The translations under genes were made by a program, and so were the position numbers. The notes under the pieces were generated by a model. That model did no database searches. It had not been told where the DNA came from and saw nothing but the letters and a program-made list of their open reading frames with translations. Of a stretch of 64,000 bases of DNA, positions 47,830 through 60,239 are shown piece by piece. Numbering within the stretch: position 1 is the first letter of the stretch; each line of letters opens with the position of its first letter. This DNA is from Mangifera indica (Eukaryota; Streptophyta; Magnoliopsida; Sapindales; Anacardiaceae), in NCBI RefSeq assembly GCF_011075055.1, contig NC_058144.1, positions 12,800,138-12,864,137 on the forward strand, given 5' to 3'.

Positions 47830-49450
47830 TCATGTCGTGTCATGTCAAGTCAAAAATGACAAAATTCAATGTACTACAAATCATATCGTGTCAAAACTCA
47901 TAAAAATACAAGTCTTAATGGGTTGTGTCGGTTTAAGACCCATGACACGATAAATCGTGTATTTGTGGACTTTATGAAAGTCAACTTGCAAAAATATATA
48001 ATTTTTAATTTTATAATTATTTTTTCTAAAAACGAGGACAATATTTTTTAAATTTTATTAAAAGGCCCTAACTTATTACGGACAAAAACTGTGATTGCAT
48101 ACTAAGTAATAAAATAAAAGAAACATTTGCTTTACATGGAAAAAACAGTCATATACAATTATCACACATTTTCAATTTTATCATCATATCTAAATTATTG
48201 AAATATTTTAATATATCATCAACAACATGATTTTATATTTTGAAATATATTCTCACCCAGTTTTTCATGCATATAATATTTTCAATAATACATGGATATA
48301 AATTTGATCTTCCATCGTCCAATACACGAACTTGCCCTAGAAGTTGATTTAAATGTTATTATAGTAACTGGAGGTGTTAACAAATCACATGTCATGATGG
48401 AAAGTATATGACAAATTGTTTGATGTGCTTTCCATCATGCAAGAAATCAAATTGATTGTTTTTATTCATAATTTCAGACAAATGATTAATGTTTAGATAA
48501 ATTATAAATTCACCAAACAAAAAGCTTAAACCTATTGGTTGTTTACCTTTAGTTAGAAAGAACCAAGAACATTATTAACCTTCAGATGAACTTGAACTTA
48601 AACATAGTTGCAACATATTTGTAGTGTTTTCATATCTGATTTCATAAATTGAATACATTTCAGGTTATAATTTCTTAGTATCTTTTATTGTTAATTCTAA
48701 ATAGATATCTAGATTTTCTAAAATAACATCTAACCAATTTTTCATTCCTAATAATTTTGTCGTTGGATCAGAAAACAATATAGGTGTATTTTTCCAATAT
48801 GTTTTCTAAATTTTTTTTCTATTTGTCTTACTCTTTCACAATAAATTAAATTATGCGTACCTATTTTATGTATATAAATATATACATATTTAATATGTAT
48901 CATCATATAATTAGATAATTTATATATTCAAAATGAGTACGTATAGAATTACTCTTATATAATTTTTGGATGTACTGGAAAAGAGTAATACTATTGATTA
49001 GTAGAATTATTTAAAGATTCTAATATATTCATCACTGAAAATCCAACATGCCAATGATATGGAGTCTATTTAGATTCATGTTGTTTTGTATTAAAAATGT
49101 TAGTGATATCATTTTATAACATTCACAATATTTTAATATTAAATATGTAGAGCTCCAATGAATTTCAACATCAATTTTCAATTTTCTCTTCTTTTAACTT
49201 CATTTGTTTACACATCCTCTGATATTGTTGTAAACAAGAAAGGGATGATAAAATGAAACTAATTCCATATCTAATTTGAGATATACCATTTTGAGCTAAT
49301 TTTAATTCATCTAATGTAATTAAATTTATTATATGACATACAAATCTAATATGAAATAATTTATTTCTATAAGGTGGATTTAAATATTGTAACATTAGTA
49401 GAATAACTCTATTATGTGATAATGTTAAATTATTGAAGAAAATTGGGGTG
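47830..49450 (-). mobile_element. Degenerate hAT transposon relic
   Basis: The frame 49395-49171 reads YRNKLFHIRFVCHIINLITL DELK and continues near 49150-49020 as WSSTYLILKYCECYK, matching hAT core blocks FH.RC..H.LNLIV.. and .RWNSTY.ML. At 47830-47960 gtcatgtcgtgtcatgtcaa and several cgtgtc/gacacg words look like hAT subterminal repeats. Ends and TSD are not resolved, and the coding part is heavily decayed. Confidence 0.6.
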
Positions 49451-49632
49451 TGAAAAAGTTGAGACTTGAGAGAATTGAAAAAGTTGGGGTGTCAAAAGAA
49501 AATTATTGAAGAAAATGGAATCGTATTTATGAGGGAAAACTTGAAAATAAACAAATTAAAAATTATATATTGTCATTACCCCTAAATGGTGGTTACAACT
49601 ATTTTGGTGCAAAGTAGTCATTTCTTAATGAC

Positions 49633-50488
49633 TAAGGATGGCAATTTGGGCCCGATTTTAGGGGTTTCGACCCTCCCCGACCCTAACGGGAAAAGGGGCG
49701 GGGATAGAGACGAAAAAAATGCCCGTAATCGGGGATGGGGATACATATGTCCCCGCCCCGCCTCGTCTTATCCCCACCCCACCGCACCCCACCCCACCCC
49801 ACCTCACCTCACCTCATAAATCTAATATATTAATATAATAATTTCTAAACTATTAAGTTCTAGAAATTTTTACATTATAATTTATTAAAACTATAACTTT
49901 AATTTTACTAATTTTAGAATTATCAATTATCAATTTTTACTGATTTCTGAACTATTAATCTAATATATTAAAAAAACCCCAAAATCTCATTATCATAAAA
50001 TACAAATGCACCAAATTAATTTTATTTTAACTTCAAAACTTTATCAGTCAATCCACTAGGTTTTACACAAAAAAAAAAATTATAAACTTGATAAAATCCA
50101 TTGAAGTGAATGAAAAGTGTTAAATTTAATGTTATTATAAAATTACCCTAAATCACATACATGAAGAGCTACTAATGAAGAGATTGATTATTGCATATTG
50201 TTAGATTTTATGAAAACTTTGTATTTGAACTAAAATAACAATGAATATTTTGTAGCTCTTGTAGCAAGTGATATTTTGGAAAAATATGATTTATTTTATT
50301 TATTGAAATACATAAAGAAATTAAAATTTATATTTACAGGTATGGGGAGGGGATTTTTTCCCGCAGAGACGGGGAGGGGATTTTTCTTCGCGGGGAGAGG
50401 ATGGGGATTCTTTGTTATCCCCATAACGGGGACAAGGCAGGGACGAGAATTGATATCCCCTCCTCGCCTCTCCCCAGTGCCATCCCTA
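49633..50488. mobile_element. GC-rich hAT-type MITE, 856 bp, perfect 8-bp TSD
   Basis: Ends taaggatggcaa (left) and tagggatggca (right, inverted) are flanked by identical ttaatgac (49625-49632 and 50489-50496). The subterminal 170 bp on the left is C-rich (ccccaccccaccgcacccca) and the right is G-rich (gacggggaggggattt), in a genome that is otherwise about two-thirds A+T. The middle is AT-rich and non-coding. Open frames crossing it are incidental. Confidence 0.9.
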
Positions 50489-50850
50489 TTAATGACTACT
50501 TTGTTTTTTATTTTTTTAAATTTTTGTTGGTCATGTCATTGTAACATTCTCAGGAAAGTTCTAGGGACATTAATGTTGATTAGGTCAAAAATAGACTTGA
50601 GGCCTTGTTTGGCCCTAATGGTTAGCTCGTGTTGTGTAAAATTAAAAAAAACAAACAAAAACAAAAGAACAAAAAAGAAGGAAAAAACATTAGACTTCCA
50701 CAAGGTGGAAAGTCCTTTGCGGAAGAGGGGAACTCATCACATTTCCCACCTAAGGTTTGATACAAACTCAATTTTTCACCCTTTAATCATCAAAAACTCA
50801 AATATTCACTCTTCTATTAAATTTCATTATTACTGTCAAGGATAAAATTA

Positions 50851-50965
50851 GGAAAATTTAAATAAATGCCCTTTTTTGTGGGGTAATAAATAATTTACCC
50901 CAAATTTTGGGGTTAAAGCATAAATACCCTTAAATTAAAGTATTTAAACGAAAATGCCCCAAATA
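50851..50965. repeat. Left TIR of the MULE
   Basis: Holds ggggtaataaataatttacc, ccaaattttggggt and atttaaacgaaaatgcccc. It matches the inverted right end at 60240-60356, with gaps. Confidence 0.8.
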
Positions 50966-51016
50966 TCTCCTTAAATACCAAAACTACCCTTCTAATTTAA
51001 ATTACTATTTTATTTA

Positions 51017-51674
51017 AGGGTAATAAACAAATTTACCATAAATTTTGGGGTCAAAGCATAAATACCCTTAAGTTAAAGTATTTAAACCAAAATGCCCCAA
51101 AATAATACCGAAAATGCCCTTCCTCTATTTCTATATAAACCACATATCTTCCTTCATTTTTAACATATCTGAGAGAGATTTTTGAAGAGAGAAATTAAGT
51201 TCGTGTTCAAGATTTCGGGCGTGAAGAGAAAAGTTCGTCATTACGAGGTATTTATCCCTGTCATTACTTTAATCGTTATTATTTTATTGATAATGCAATT
51301 ATATATGATATTTTATATAATAAATTATAGTTGTATGTAATATGTAAAATAATAAAAATTAGATAGGTTATGTTTTAAATATTATAGTAGTATAGGATAA
51401 CATGATATTACTTCAATCGTTATTATTTTATCAATAATGTAATTATATGTGATATTTTATATAATAAATTATTAGGATATGTTTAATAATATTATTTTGT
51501 CAAATTGAAGTATGAAATAGGTATAATTGTGTAATAGACATCTGTAAATACTATTTTTAGTCGTATTATTTATGTTAATTATATATTTGATTTGGGCAAT
51601 ATACAATTTACCCCCAAATTTTAGGAGTTAACAAAAATACCCTTATATTAAAATTTTTTAACGAAAATGCCCCA
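51017..51674. repeat. Extra TIR-like repeats in the left subterminal region
   Basis: The TIR core (taccataaattttggggtca .. aataccctt .. aaaatgcccc) recurs at about 51017-51120 and 51594-51674. In addition, tattattttat.aataatg blocks near 51275 and 51415, and gtaatagacat.tgtaaata blocks near 51520 and 51800, are direct repeats. The last pair brackets the third TIR-like copy with a spacing of about 280 bp. Confidence 0.7.
51131..51140 (+). promoter_or_regulatory. TATA box of the MULE transposase gene
   Basis: CTATATAAAC about 280 bp from the element end. A 5' leader exon would end at 51247 (cattacgag|gtattt) and an intron would run 51248-51866 (attgtag|gatt), placing the ATG at 51878 eleven bases into the next exon. 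Confidence 0.6.
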
Positions 51675-51877
51675 AATATCCTCTTAAATACCAAAACTAT
51701 CCTTTTAAATTAAATTATTATTTGTTAAAGTTTAATAACAAAATATGATATATTTAAGTAGTCACAATATATAATTGAATTATGGAATAGGAATAATTAT
51801 GTAATAGACATATGTAAATATTATTTTCAGCCGTATTATTTATGTTGATTATATATTTTATTGTAGGATTAATCTAA

Positions 51878-54497
51878 ATGGCTGGATATGCTTCAATTAG
51901 ATATGGGGGAAATTGGATAGAAAAGGGTGATAATGTTATAAAATATGTTGGAGGTAATAGGAAATTGATTAAAATTCCAGAACACACATCATTCGAAGAA
52001 TTAATCGAAATAGTGAGCGACAAGTGTAATATAGATCAACGGATATTTAACATTCAGTTAAGCATGAAACCGAGGCATCTCGACGACGGTGTTCTGATAG
52101 AAATTTCGAATGATGAAGATGTTGAGGTTCTTAACGGTCTATTTAACCTCTTCAAAGAATGTGTTCCAGTATTTGTTATAACTACATTTACTGATGATAG
52201 TTACGAGACTCAACAAGCGAATGAAGATTTTCAAGGTGGTGAGTCGAGCAGTTATCCAGAAAATCAAACTATTGGTGTAGAAGAGATGCAAAATATCCAG
52301 ATCAATCCGAAACAAGAATTCTTAGAGGAAGATTTTGCACATATAAATGAAGTTAACGTTGATGCATTGTATCACGCAGAAGAATTCCTTAATGGGGGTG
52401 AAGCAACTTTTCCAGACTGGAGTGAATTTAATGGAAAGGTTGAACATAATATTTCAATCGAAGAACCAGAGATTGAAGAGAAAACCTATGGTAATAACGA
52501 TATTGGAGGTACGAGTTATTTTCCAGAAATAAATCTTGCTGGTGGGAATGTTCTTACTGATGCATTTCATTGGTTACCACCTTTTCCTGATCAACCATCT
52601 ACATCTAGAAACTCTAAAGCATCGACGGATACTGATTCTCCAAAAGTTGGTACATTATTTCCTAGTAAACAACATGTGATTGATGCGATAACTCAAGACG
52701 CACTTCGTAGGGGATATCAATTTAGAGTGAAAAAATCAGACACGCTTAGATGGGTTCTTGAATGTCGTAACAAAGAATGTAAATGGCGTGCACAGGCAGT
52801 TAGGGTGGGAGAAACTGATAGCTTTGAATTACGTCGTTTGGTAGCTATCACACATGTTGCAGAAATCAGATATTACCTCATCATAGGCAAGCAGGTGCTC
52901 GAGCTTTGGGGCAGATTTTGAGGACCAAATTCATCTTAGTTGATCGTATTTATCGACCGAAGGAGATCATTGCTGATATCGCCGACCGATATAAATTTGA
53001 TATATCATACGCACAAGCATGGCGGGCGAGAAATTGGGCACTTCAATCATTGAGGGGGACACCGGAAGAGTCATTTATGTTGCTGCCAGAGTATTGCCTT
53101 AATTTGGAGCGTTGTAATCAAGGGACGGTGACACATATACTAACGGATGAGGAGGATCGATTCAAATACTTTTACATGGCGTTCGGTTGTAGTATCCGTG
53201 CATTTCAACATCATATTCGACCGGTTATTTGTATTGATGCTGCTTTCTTAAAGGGTCGATATCTGGGTCAACTATTTATTGCTGTCGCATTAGATGGGAA
53301 TAATCAAATATATCCGCTTGCTTTTGGGATTGGTCCCAGGGAAGATCATGACACATGGTGTTGGTTTTTAATGAAGTTGCGGGATTGTATTGGTGAGGTA
53401 CCTCAGTTGGCCATCATTTCAGATCGACATGTCAGCATATTTTCTACATTGGCTGAAGTTTTCCCTGGTGTGCATCACGGTTATTGTTGTCACCATCTCC
53501 ATTGTAACATGCGGTCCAAGTACAAAAAGAATGCTAAAGTCGCATGGATGTATTGGAAAGCAGCCAAGGCGTACACTGAATTTGAATTCCAACAGGTCAT
53601 GAAGTCACTATCCCGTTTGCACCCTGAGGCAACTGCATACTTGTATGAAGTGGGTTTTGATCGATGGGCACGAGCATATTTTCCAGGGCATAGGTACAAT
53701 GTAATGACTACCAATATTGCTGAGTCATTTAACGCCTTAGTCAAACATGCTCGAGGTTTACCTATTACTATGCTGATCGAGTTCATTAGAGGTACATTAT
53801 AGCGATGGTTTTATGAAAGAAGAAATCATGCCAGTAAGTTCATATTCACTGTTATACTATGTTATAAATATGTGTTACTAAACTTATACTTGATTACTAA
53901 CCAGATTAATTTATATTTATATGATTTACAGATGCTTGTACCAATCCAGTCACACCTTGGGTTGAAGATAAGATCGCAAAACGTGTACGGAAGTTATCGA
54001 ACTTAGAAGTGCATCCTATAACAACTGAGCGATACCAGGTTCTTGGTAGTGGCCAATGCCAATATGATGCCCTAGTAGACTTGACGGAGCATACATGTAC
54101 TTGTAGAAAATTTCAATTATCAAAGATTCCCTGCATGCACGTTATTGCTATAGCCAGATATATGAAGCTTACAACCTGCCTTCAATGGGTGCATTCATAC
54201 TACAGCACAGCTTTTTATCAAACAGTTTATGCAGACGCAGTCAATCCATTGGGAGATCAGTCAGAGTGGGTTTATCCGGAGGAGGCAACTGTTATCCACC
54301 CACCATATGTGCATCGTCATCGTGCAGGACGTCCAGCAAATAAAAACAGATGGCCTTCTCAAGGAGAGGTTATTGAACAACTTATCTGTAGCCGATGTCA
54401 TCAACCTGGACATACAAAACAAAACTGCAGAAGCCCTATTCCAGTACCTAGTTTTGTACCATCAAGTTCAAGAAGAAAGAAGAAAGATGAAAAATAA
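51878..54497 (+). pseudogene. MuDR-like MULE transposase, one frameshift and one amber stop
   Basis: Start ATG 51878 (MAGYASIRYGGNWIEKGD). Domains: PB1-like region (residues ~1-110), acidic linker, MuDR DNA-binding domain (~250-325, FPSKQHVIDAITQDALRRGY to LECRNKECKWRA), frameshift within 52841-52850, then frame 3 with the MULE DDE core: VICIDAAFLKGRYLGQL (first D), AIISDRH (second D) and TTNIAESFNAL (E). A TAG at 53800-53802 stands where relatives have Gln (STLQRWF type). After RRNHAS an intron runs 53834-53931, phase 1. The last exon (53932-54497) has the SWIM finger CTCRKFQLSKIPCMHV and a CCHC knuckle CSRCHQPGHTKQNC. Apart from the two lesions all parts of an autonomous MULE transposase are present and in order. 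Confidence 0.92.
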
Positions 54498-54783
54498 ATG
54501 CACTTGTTATTTGTACTTGTTAATTTTAATATAAATGTTATTTTTCTACTTGTTTTTGTAACTCTAATGTTCGTGAATGTTAATTTTAATATAAATGTTG
54601 TACTTGTACCTGTTTCTATAAACCTAATGTTTCTGATTGTTACTGCGAATATTATCTTTTTATATTGATTTTTTTATTTTGAGTCTACAAAGATCCTTCG
54701 ATTACGCTTCACAATTCCTTATATCGAATCACATGCATATTCAACCCTAATAAAGGCTATATATTGAAAGTTGAAAACAATTT

Positions 54784-54807
54784 ATATATATATATATATA
54801 TATATGC
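54784..54807. repeat. (TA)n microsatellite
   Basis: Simple alternating tatata tract between the two convergent MULE genes. Confidence 0.9.
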
Positions 54808-56726
54808 CTTGCAAATATTCTCAATATTTAATAAATTTTGATATTATTTTTCGTTGATAAATTTTGAGAATTTTTTCTTTTTAAATATTAACATTAACAT
54901 TTTCTGTAACAAGTTTATTATGATATTTTAAATTAAAAAATAAATTAAACAATTAAGACGAATTTATTTGTGCAAAATTAAATAAATTTCTTAACTACCA
55001 AATTATCTTTTTCAACTCTTCTCAAGTATTTAATTTTAACTACAGTCTTTTAATATTTCTTAATTTTTTGATGAAGTATTTTTAATTATATATATTTGTT
55101 ATGAACATATAAATGAATCAATATATAGATAAATAAATATATATAGAAATGAATAAAGAAATATATATACAAATACAAATAACATATACAATAACCGTCA
55201 ATCAATATCCTGAAAATATAGCTGCGTGCCTAAACGAGTGCGCAGGTGTAACGAGTCCTCCCCCTCAAAGCATAACGAGCGGTGAAGTGCTAAACACTCG
55301 ATGTATCGTAACATGAACACCCCACAGTCACCTGATAGGGGCGCCTGCTGCGGTATATCCACCACCCTATGCAATGCAAATGGATCGTCTCGTGGACTCC
55401 GATGCGAATCGGCCTAAAATGATGTCGTAGCTAATAAATGTGGTATCATCGACGTATATCCCAACATCTTTTCCCTAAATAGCTCCGGGTCAGCTGTGAA
55501 ACTCTGTAAGGAGTCGTAAACCGTAATCTTCCACTCCTTCAAATCCAACACCCCTGCTACCCAATGAGCATTCTCAAAGTTTATTGGGATAAAAACCTAT
55601 ACACGTTGATATAATTGTAATTAGATATTAATCGATTATTCTTGAAAATGTACTCGATCTTCGATTACTAACCTCATCGATCATACCCCAAGGTTGTAAA
55701 TGCAACTCAGGTGGGTAATCTGCATCCACCATACGTGTAAAGAGCGAAGGGAACTGGTAGTTATCTGGATCTCTCGTCCAGGCCGCATACTCATGAGGGA
55801 TGTATCCAACAAAACAACTCAAAACCGTCGTCCAATTCTATCGAACATTCATAGTATCGTCATGCTGGCGTCGACGTAGTAACCCTAAAAACGAATCAAC
55901 ATGCTGAAAAAACAGAAGATATCACGTCATCAGCTCATAAAAGGATTATATAACCAAAATACGAAATTCATTTGTTAAAGTGAACTCACCTCGTCAGACA
56001 ACCATCCAGAGGTGTTCATGAGTGTACCCCAAAATACAATTTTGGTCCGCACACCTATGTCATACACATGACGTTTCTCAAACATGTTCGGCTCTGCATA
56101 CCACTTCTTGAAAACCTCCTAACGTTCGGTTTTCGATAACTGCACAGTGGGTCTCGTTCGTTGGCCACGTGGTTTCAGAGGATTCGTGTATGGACTACGA
56201 ATCAGGGGTCCCTTCTTGACAATCCTACCACGAACTATGCGAAAATACTACTCCAAAACAAATGAAACATTAGGTAAAATGAATAATAAATTATTACAAG
56301 CGAATTTAATAAATTTATTAAAAATTTAAACTTTTTAATACCTTCTGCATCGTTGGAGTCATAGCTGGAGAATCCACAAGTGAAGCTATATCGAATATAT
56401 TTTCTTTCGAGACTGACTATATTCAAATAAATGAATTGACTAAATAGAATGATAAATTATTTCAATGAAAATAAGTTATTAAACCTCTTGAAAATTCAAT
56501 TACCTGCTCCTGGTCCTCGTGTGCAGTGATCTCAACAACATCATCAGTGACCTCATCATCCTGGGAAACAATATCGATCACTTGTTTTCCTTTGCTTGGA
56601 GTGTTGAGATAGATCAAACGAAGATCCTATTGTAACATGATAGAAAGGTTAAACAACTGTTGAAATTAAAAAATGTAACATATGATAGAAGAAATTTCTG
56701 GCACTTCACCTCAACCTCCTCCCAAT

Positions 56727-57085
56727 CCGTAATCGGAGCATCCGCATGTGGTGATCGATCGACATCGGTAATATCCTATGACAATATTAACATTTAATAT
56801 TAGTAAATCAAACTATTGAGCAAAAAAATAACAAAGTATTCATTATATAATGTACGTACCTCTAATATCGAAACAGACGTCACAATGGGATCCGTAATCG
56901 GAGCATCCGCATGTGGTGATCGATCGACATCGGTAATACCCTATGACAATATTAACATTTAATATTAGTAAATCAAACTATTGAACAAAAAATATCAAAC
57001 TATTCATTATACAATGTACGTACCTCTAATGTCGAAACAGACGTCATAATGTGATCCGTAATCGGTACATCCGCAGAAACGTCAG
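56727..57085. repeat. Tandem 165-bp exon-plus-intron repeat
   Basis: ccgtaatcgg starts three units at 56727, 56892 and 57056. The first two are nearly identical over 165 bp, including gcatgtggtgatcgatcgac (coding) and tattaacatttaatattagt (intron). The third shares only its outer parts. Each unit contributes a short exon to the Ulp1-type gene (protein words ITDVDRSPHADAPITD repeated). Confidence 0.9.
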
Positions 57086-59610
57086 GCTGCTGTCACAAAG
57101 GACGATAGTAACAAGTTTAGAATAAATCAAATTATAAATGTGTAAATGAGATATAATATTGTATAAGTTATGTTTGACGAACCGGAATAATCACAGAAGG
57201 CGTCGACGGAGAAGATAGCATGTGAAGTGATCTATCGTCGCCGACATCCTGTATCAGTATTAGCAATTAATATTAATTAATCAAAAAGTTATATTTAACG
57301 AGATTAATAGATGTATAATCAAATAATTCAGATATAACATTTATTTCAAAATGACGTTCTAATTACCTGAACCATCGTATGAGGTGCCATCGAGAAAACC
57401 TCATGCGATGATATATAATCGCTAATATCAACAGTCAATATCATATCTTCTCGGGATGGTCTCTCATCAAATAACCGACGCTGTAATAATTTTAACATAT
57501 TAAAATTTATTTCAAAAGTAACATTTTTAAAATACTATAAGCAATTAACACTCACATCGACAACAGGTGGAGACGGGAACGTGAAAGCCCCTGTCGATAC
57601 TCTGTCACCATCGTCCCGAGATGGCTGTAATATAATTTACAATTATTATAAGATTACATATGATTGCGTATATAAATAGATGAAATATCTTATAAAATAT
57701 TAACTTTTTTACCTGTCCAACAGTGTCTGTGTGGTGATGAGAGTGTCCGACCTCCGTACGAGTCGTCGTATCCACTATACGACTCAATCTATCCTCTATA
57801 AGAGTCATCCTACCCTCAATGCAACTAAACATATCCTCCATCCTAGCCTCTAATCCAGTAAGTCGATCTAAGATAAGATTTCCCCATCGAGCCAATGCAG
57901 CATCAAAGTGATGAATGGAGAAATCTGATCGAGTGGTAAGAGGATCATCTGATATCTGCTCAGTGGTAGGGGGCCTAAGCATGGGATCCGGTGATATGTG
58001 CTCGATGGTAGGGGGCCTAGGCCCGGGACCGGGTGATATAAGCTCCTCGATAGGGTCACTGATCGGGCACGTGGGAGGGGGCTGAACAGTAGCATCAACA
58101 GGAGGAGGAGCAACGATCGGAGAACTAACGTCACGAGGACTCGATGGTGCACCTCCTAACGTCAAAGAAGATCGACTATCCGACATCCCTGTATATCGGA
58201 CGATATCCTCATACCACTCCGTATCTCTCTCAACCGGAGATAAATCTAATGGAAAATTAACATCATCCTACAAGATATTTATTTTAAGTATTTATTATTG
58301 TCATATCCAGAGTATATGTTAATACTGAATAAATTAGTACTTACTGGATCTCCAGTGAAGATAGCGGAGATAGAATCCCATCCCGGAATGTCCTTCGTGT
58401 GCCATCTCAACATCCGGGCGGCTCCCACATATGGCGACTCCTCTACCCATCAAAATAACGAGTGCAACTTCTCGTAAATCCAAAACTGCAATATCAATAT
58501 AAATCGACTATTTTATATATTTACAATCATATTAAACTAATTTTATTTTAAACATTCATTTTTTGTTTGAATTAATAAATATAATAATTACCTGAAATGC
58601 TAATGGAAATCCCATAATGCCATACTGCTTAAGCTGATTTTCCTTTTTCTTTTTCGGACCGGAATCTATAAAAATTCGGGAGATGTTATCGTATATAGAG
58701 CGATATGTCATCTGCCACACTCGTACTCCCCACGGGTATGCATTAAACCCATCCAGATGATCAACTAATTGTAATATCTTCTGGGGAATTGTTTTCCTCA
58801 AGTTACTCCCTAATAACCCTATGTGAAGATAAAACAACAATGCTAACTTAACTGCATCAGTGTCATCCTCCTCCCACGGTCTCTGCTGGAAAACACGACT
58901 CAAATCATCATATGTAACTGATTTACAACCGTGAAAATATGTCTGGAGGATCCGATCTGTAGCCTTCGATGGAGTGTAGAGGTTGATATCTACCAAATGA
59001 CTAAATCGAAGGCCTGTTATAATAGCAAACTCATACGCACTGAATCTGACATCCACGTCGTTAACCCGAAACCATAACTCCTCTCCCGAAGTCACCTTAT
59101 TTACCGCTCGAAGGATGAAGGAATGTATTAGGACCCCACTAAATCGACTATCCTTCAACTCTAGGAAGTGTCCGAAGCATGTACGTCGAAACATTTGTAA
59201 TTGTCTCTCTGTTAATAATTTTTTGATCACGGCTCCAACATCTCTATATCCACGTGTAGTAACTTGAGCCTTGAAGTGTTTTTCGAGAGGAAATCGCAGT
59301 TCATCTTTGTTTTCGTCTCTTTTTCTCTTTTGTACAGCTACCTATATGAAAATTAAATTACAATTATATTAAATTTATATAAATTTTATGGAAGAAATTA
59401 TTCAATTCCATACATAGAGGCCTTATTTGAAAAAATAGATATCAAATTCGAATTCTACACGTTAAAAAACCTTAAGATGGTTAAATTTTAATTTAATCCC
59501 ATATGGAAAATATCAAAAAAGCCCTAAAATTTAATAGAATTGCATTCTACCCCCTGATTCTAACCAGAGGAAACGCATGCTGGATAACTCTGAAAAAACA
59601 GCAATTTGGC

Positions 59611-59875
59611 CCACCACGCGAATTCGTGCGTCATCCTCGCGAATTCGTGAGTCCACCGCACGAATTCGGGGGGTTGACCGTAAATTTGCTAGCCCACCAA
59701 GTTTTCTAATTCCTAATATTGCCCACCACACGATGAAATACGCAGTTTCACCCCCAACCACACGATTCCGTGTAGTCCACGAAGTTTGAAAAGTTCAAAA
59801 CACCTCCCCGTCTACACGAATTCGTGTGGTCACTGCGCCATTCGCGTGGTGACTGTAGAATTCGTGTGGCCACGT
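59611..59875. repeat. Cluster of EcoRI-core palindromes in intron 1 of the Ulp1-type gene
   Basis: cgaattcg occurs at 59619, 59640 and 59661, spaced exactly 21 bp. A perfect 14-bp palindrome acacgaattcgtgt lies at 59814-59827. Degenerate forms (acacgattccgtgt near 59760, gaattcgtgtggccacg near 59859) surround it. The three-unit part also encodes 7-residue repeats in two frames, with no known protein. Confidence 0.8.
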
Positions 59876-60239
59876 TTCACCCTCCAAACTTCGTTTTTCA
59901 AACTCCATTTCAACAACAATCAACTCTACACCTAATCTAACATAAAAGCCCTAACATAATTCATCACAATCAGCAAACAATCAAGCATTTTACACCCAAA
60001 TTTCAAACCGAACCCTAACGCAATTTACACCCAAATTTCACATCAAATCGCTCAAATTGTGAAATGAAATGCATAAAGAGATGACAAGGGTTGTTTTACT
60101 AACCTTTTTGTCCATCGTCGTTGCCGGAAAAGTCAAAAAAATCGTCGGATAAAGTCAGAGTTGCCGAGTGCGCGAAACGTGAGTTCAAAACGGACTGTTT
60201 TCATGTGTTTGGCTTTTGTGCGCGTGGTTATGGAGGATT

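Larger units (their letters stand above)
55198..60115 (-). pseudogene. DUF1985 / Ulp1 (C48) cysteine protease gene of the MULE, 15 exons
   Basis: Exons on minus: 60115-60104, 59341-58592, 58485-58345, 58267-57713, 57624-57556, 57480-57367, 57248-57183, 57089-57024, 56940-56860, 56775-56710, 56626-56504, 56416-56342, 56247-55990, 55903-55673, 55596-55198. All are multiples of three with GT..AG joins, about 1001 codons. Exon 2 holds the DUF1985 region (FGHFLELKDSRFSGVLIHSF, WFRVNDVDVRFSAYEFAIIT GLR). Exon 4 is Pro-rich then coiled coil (RLTGLEARMEDMFSCIEGRM). Exons 5-12 are short acidic linkers. Exons 13-15 are the protease: GWLSDEHVDSFLGLLRRRQ, catalytic His in FENAHWVAG, Asp in VYDSLQ and Cys in [10 protein letters not shown]. 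Four in-frame stops: TGA 58452, TAG 56121, TAG 55840, TAG 55416. The gene model is inferred by eye. Confidence 0.85.

Noticed and set aside
50276..50845. 189-codon open frame on +
   Set aside because: It crosses the right end of the hAT MITE and into another repeat. The Gly/Phe/Arg-rich part comes from the G-run subterminal repeat.
53490..53786. 98-codon minus frame
   Set aside because: Antisense shadow of the MULE transposase core.
57868..58152. 94-codon minus frame rich in Leu/Arg
   Set aside because: Alternative frame of exon 4 of the Ulp1-type gene.
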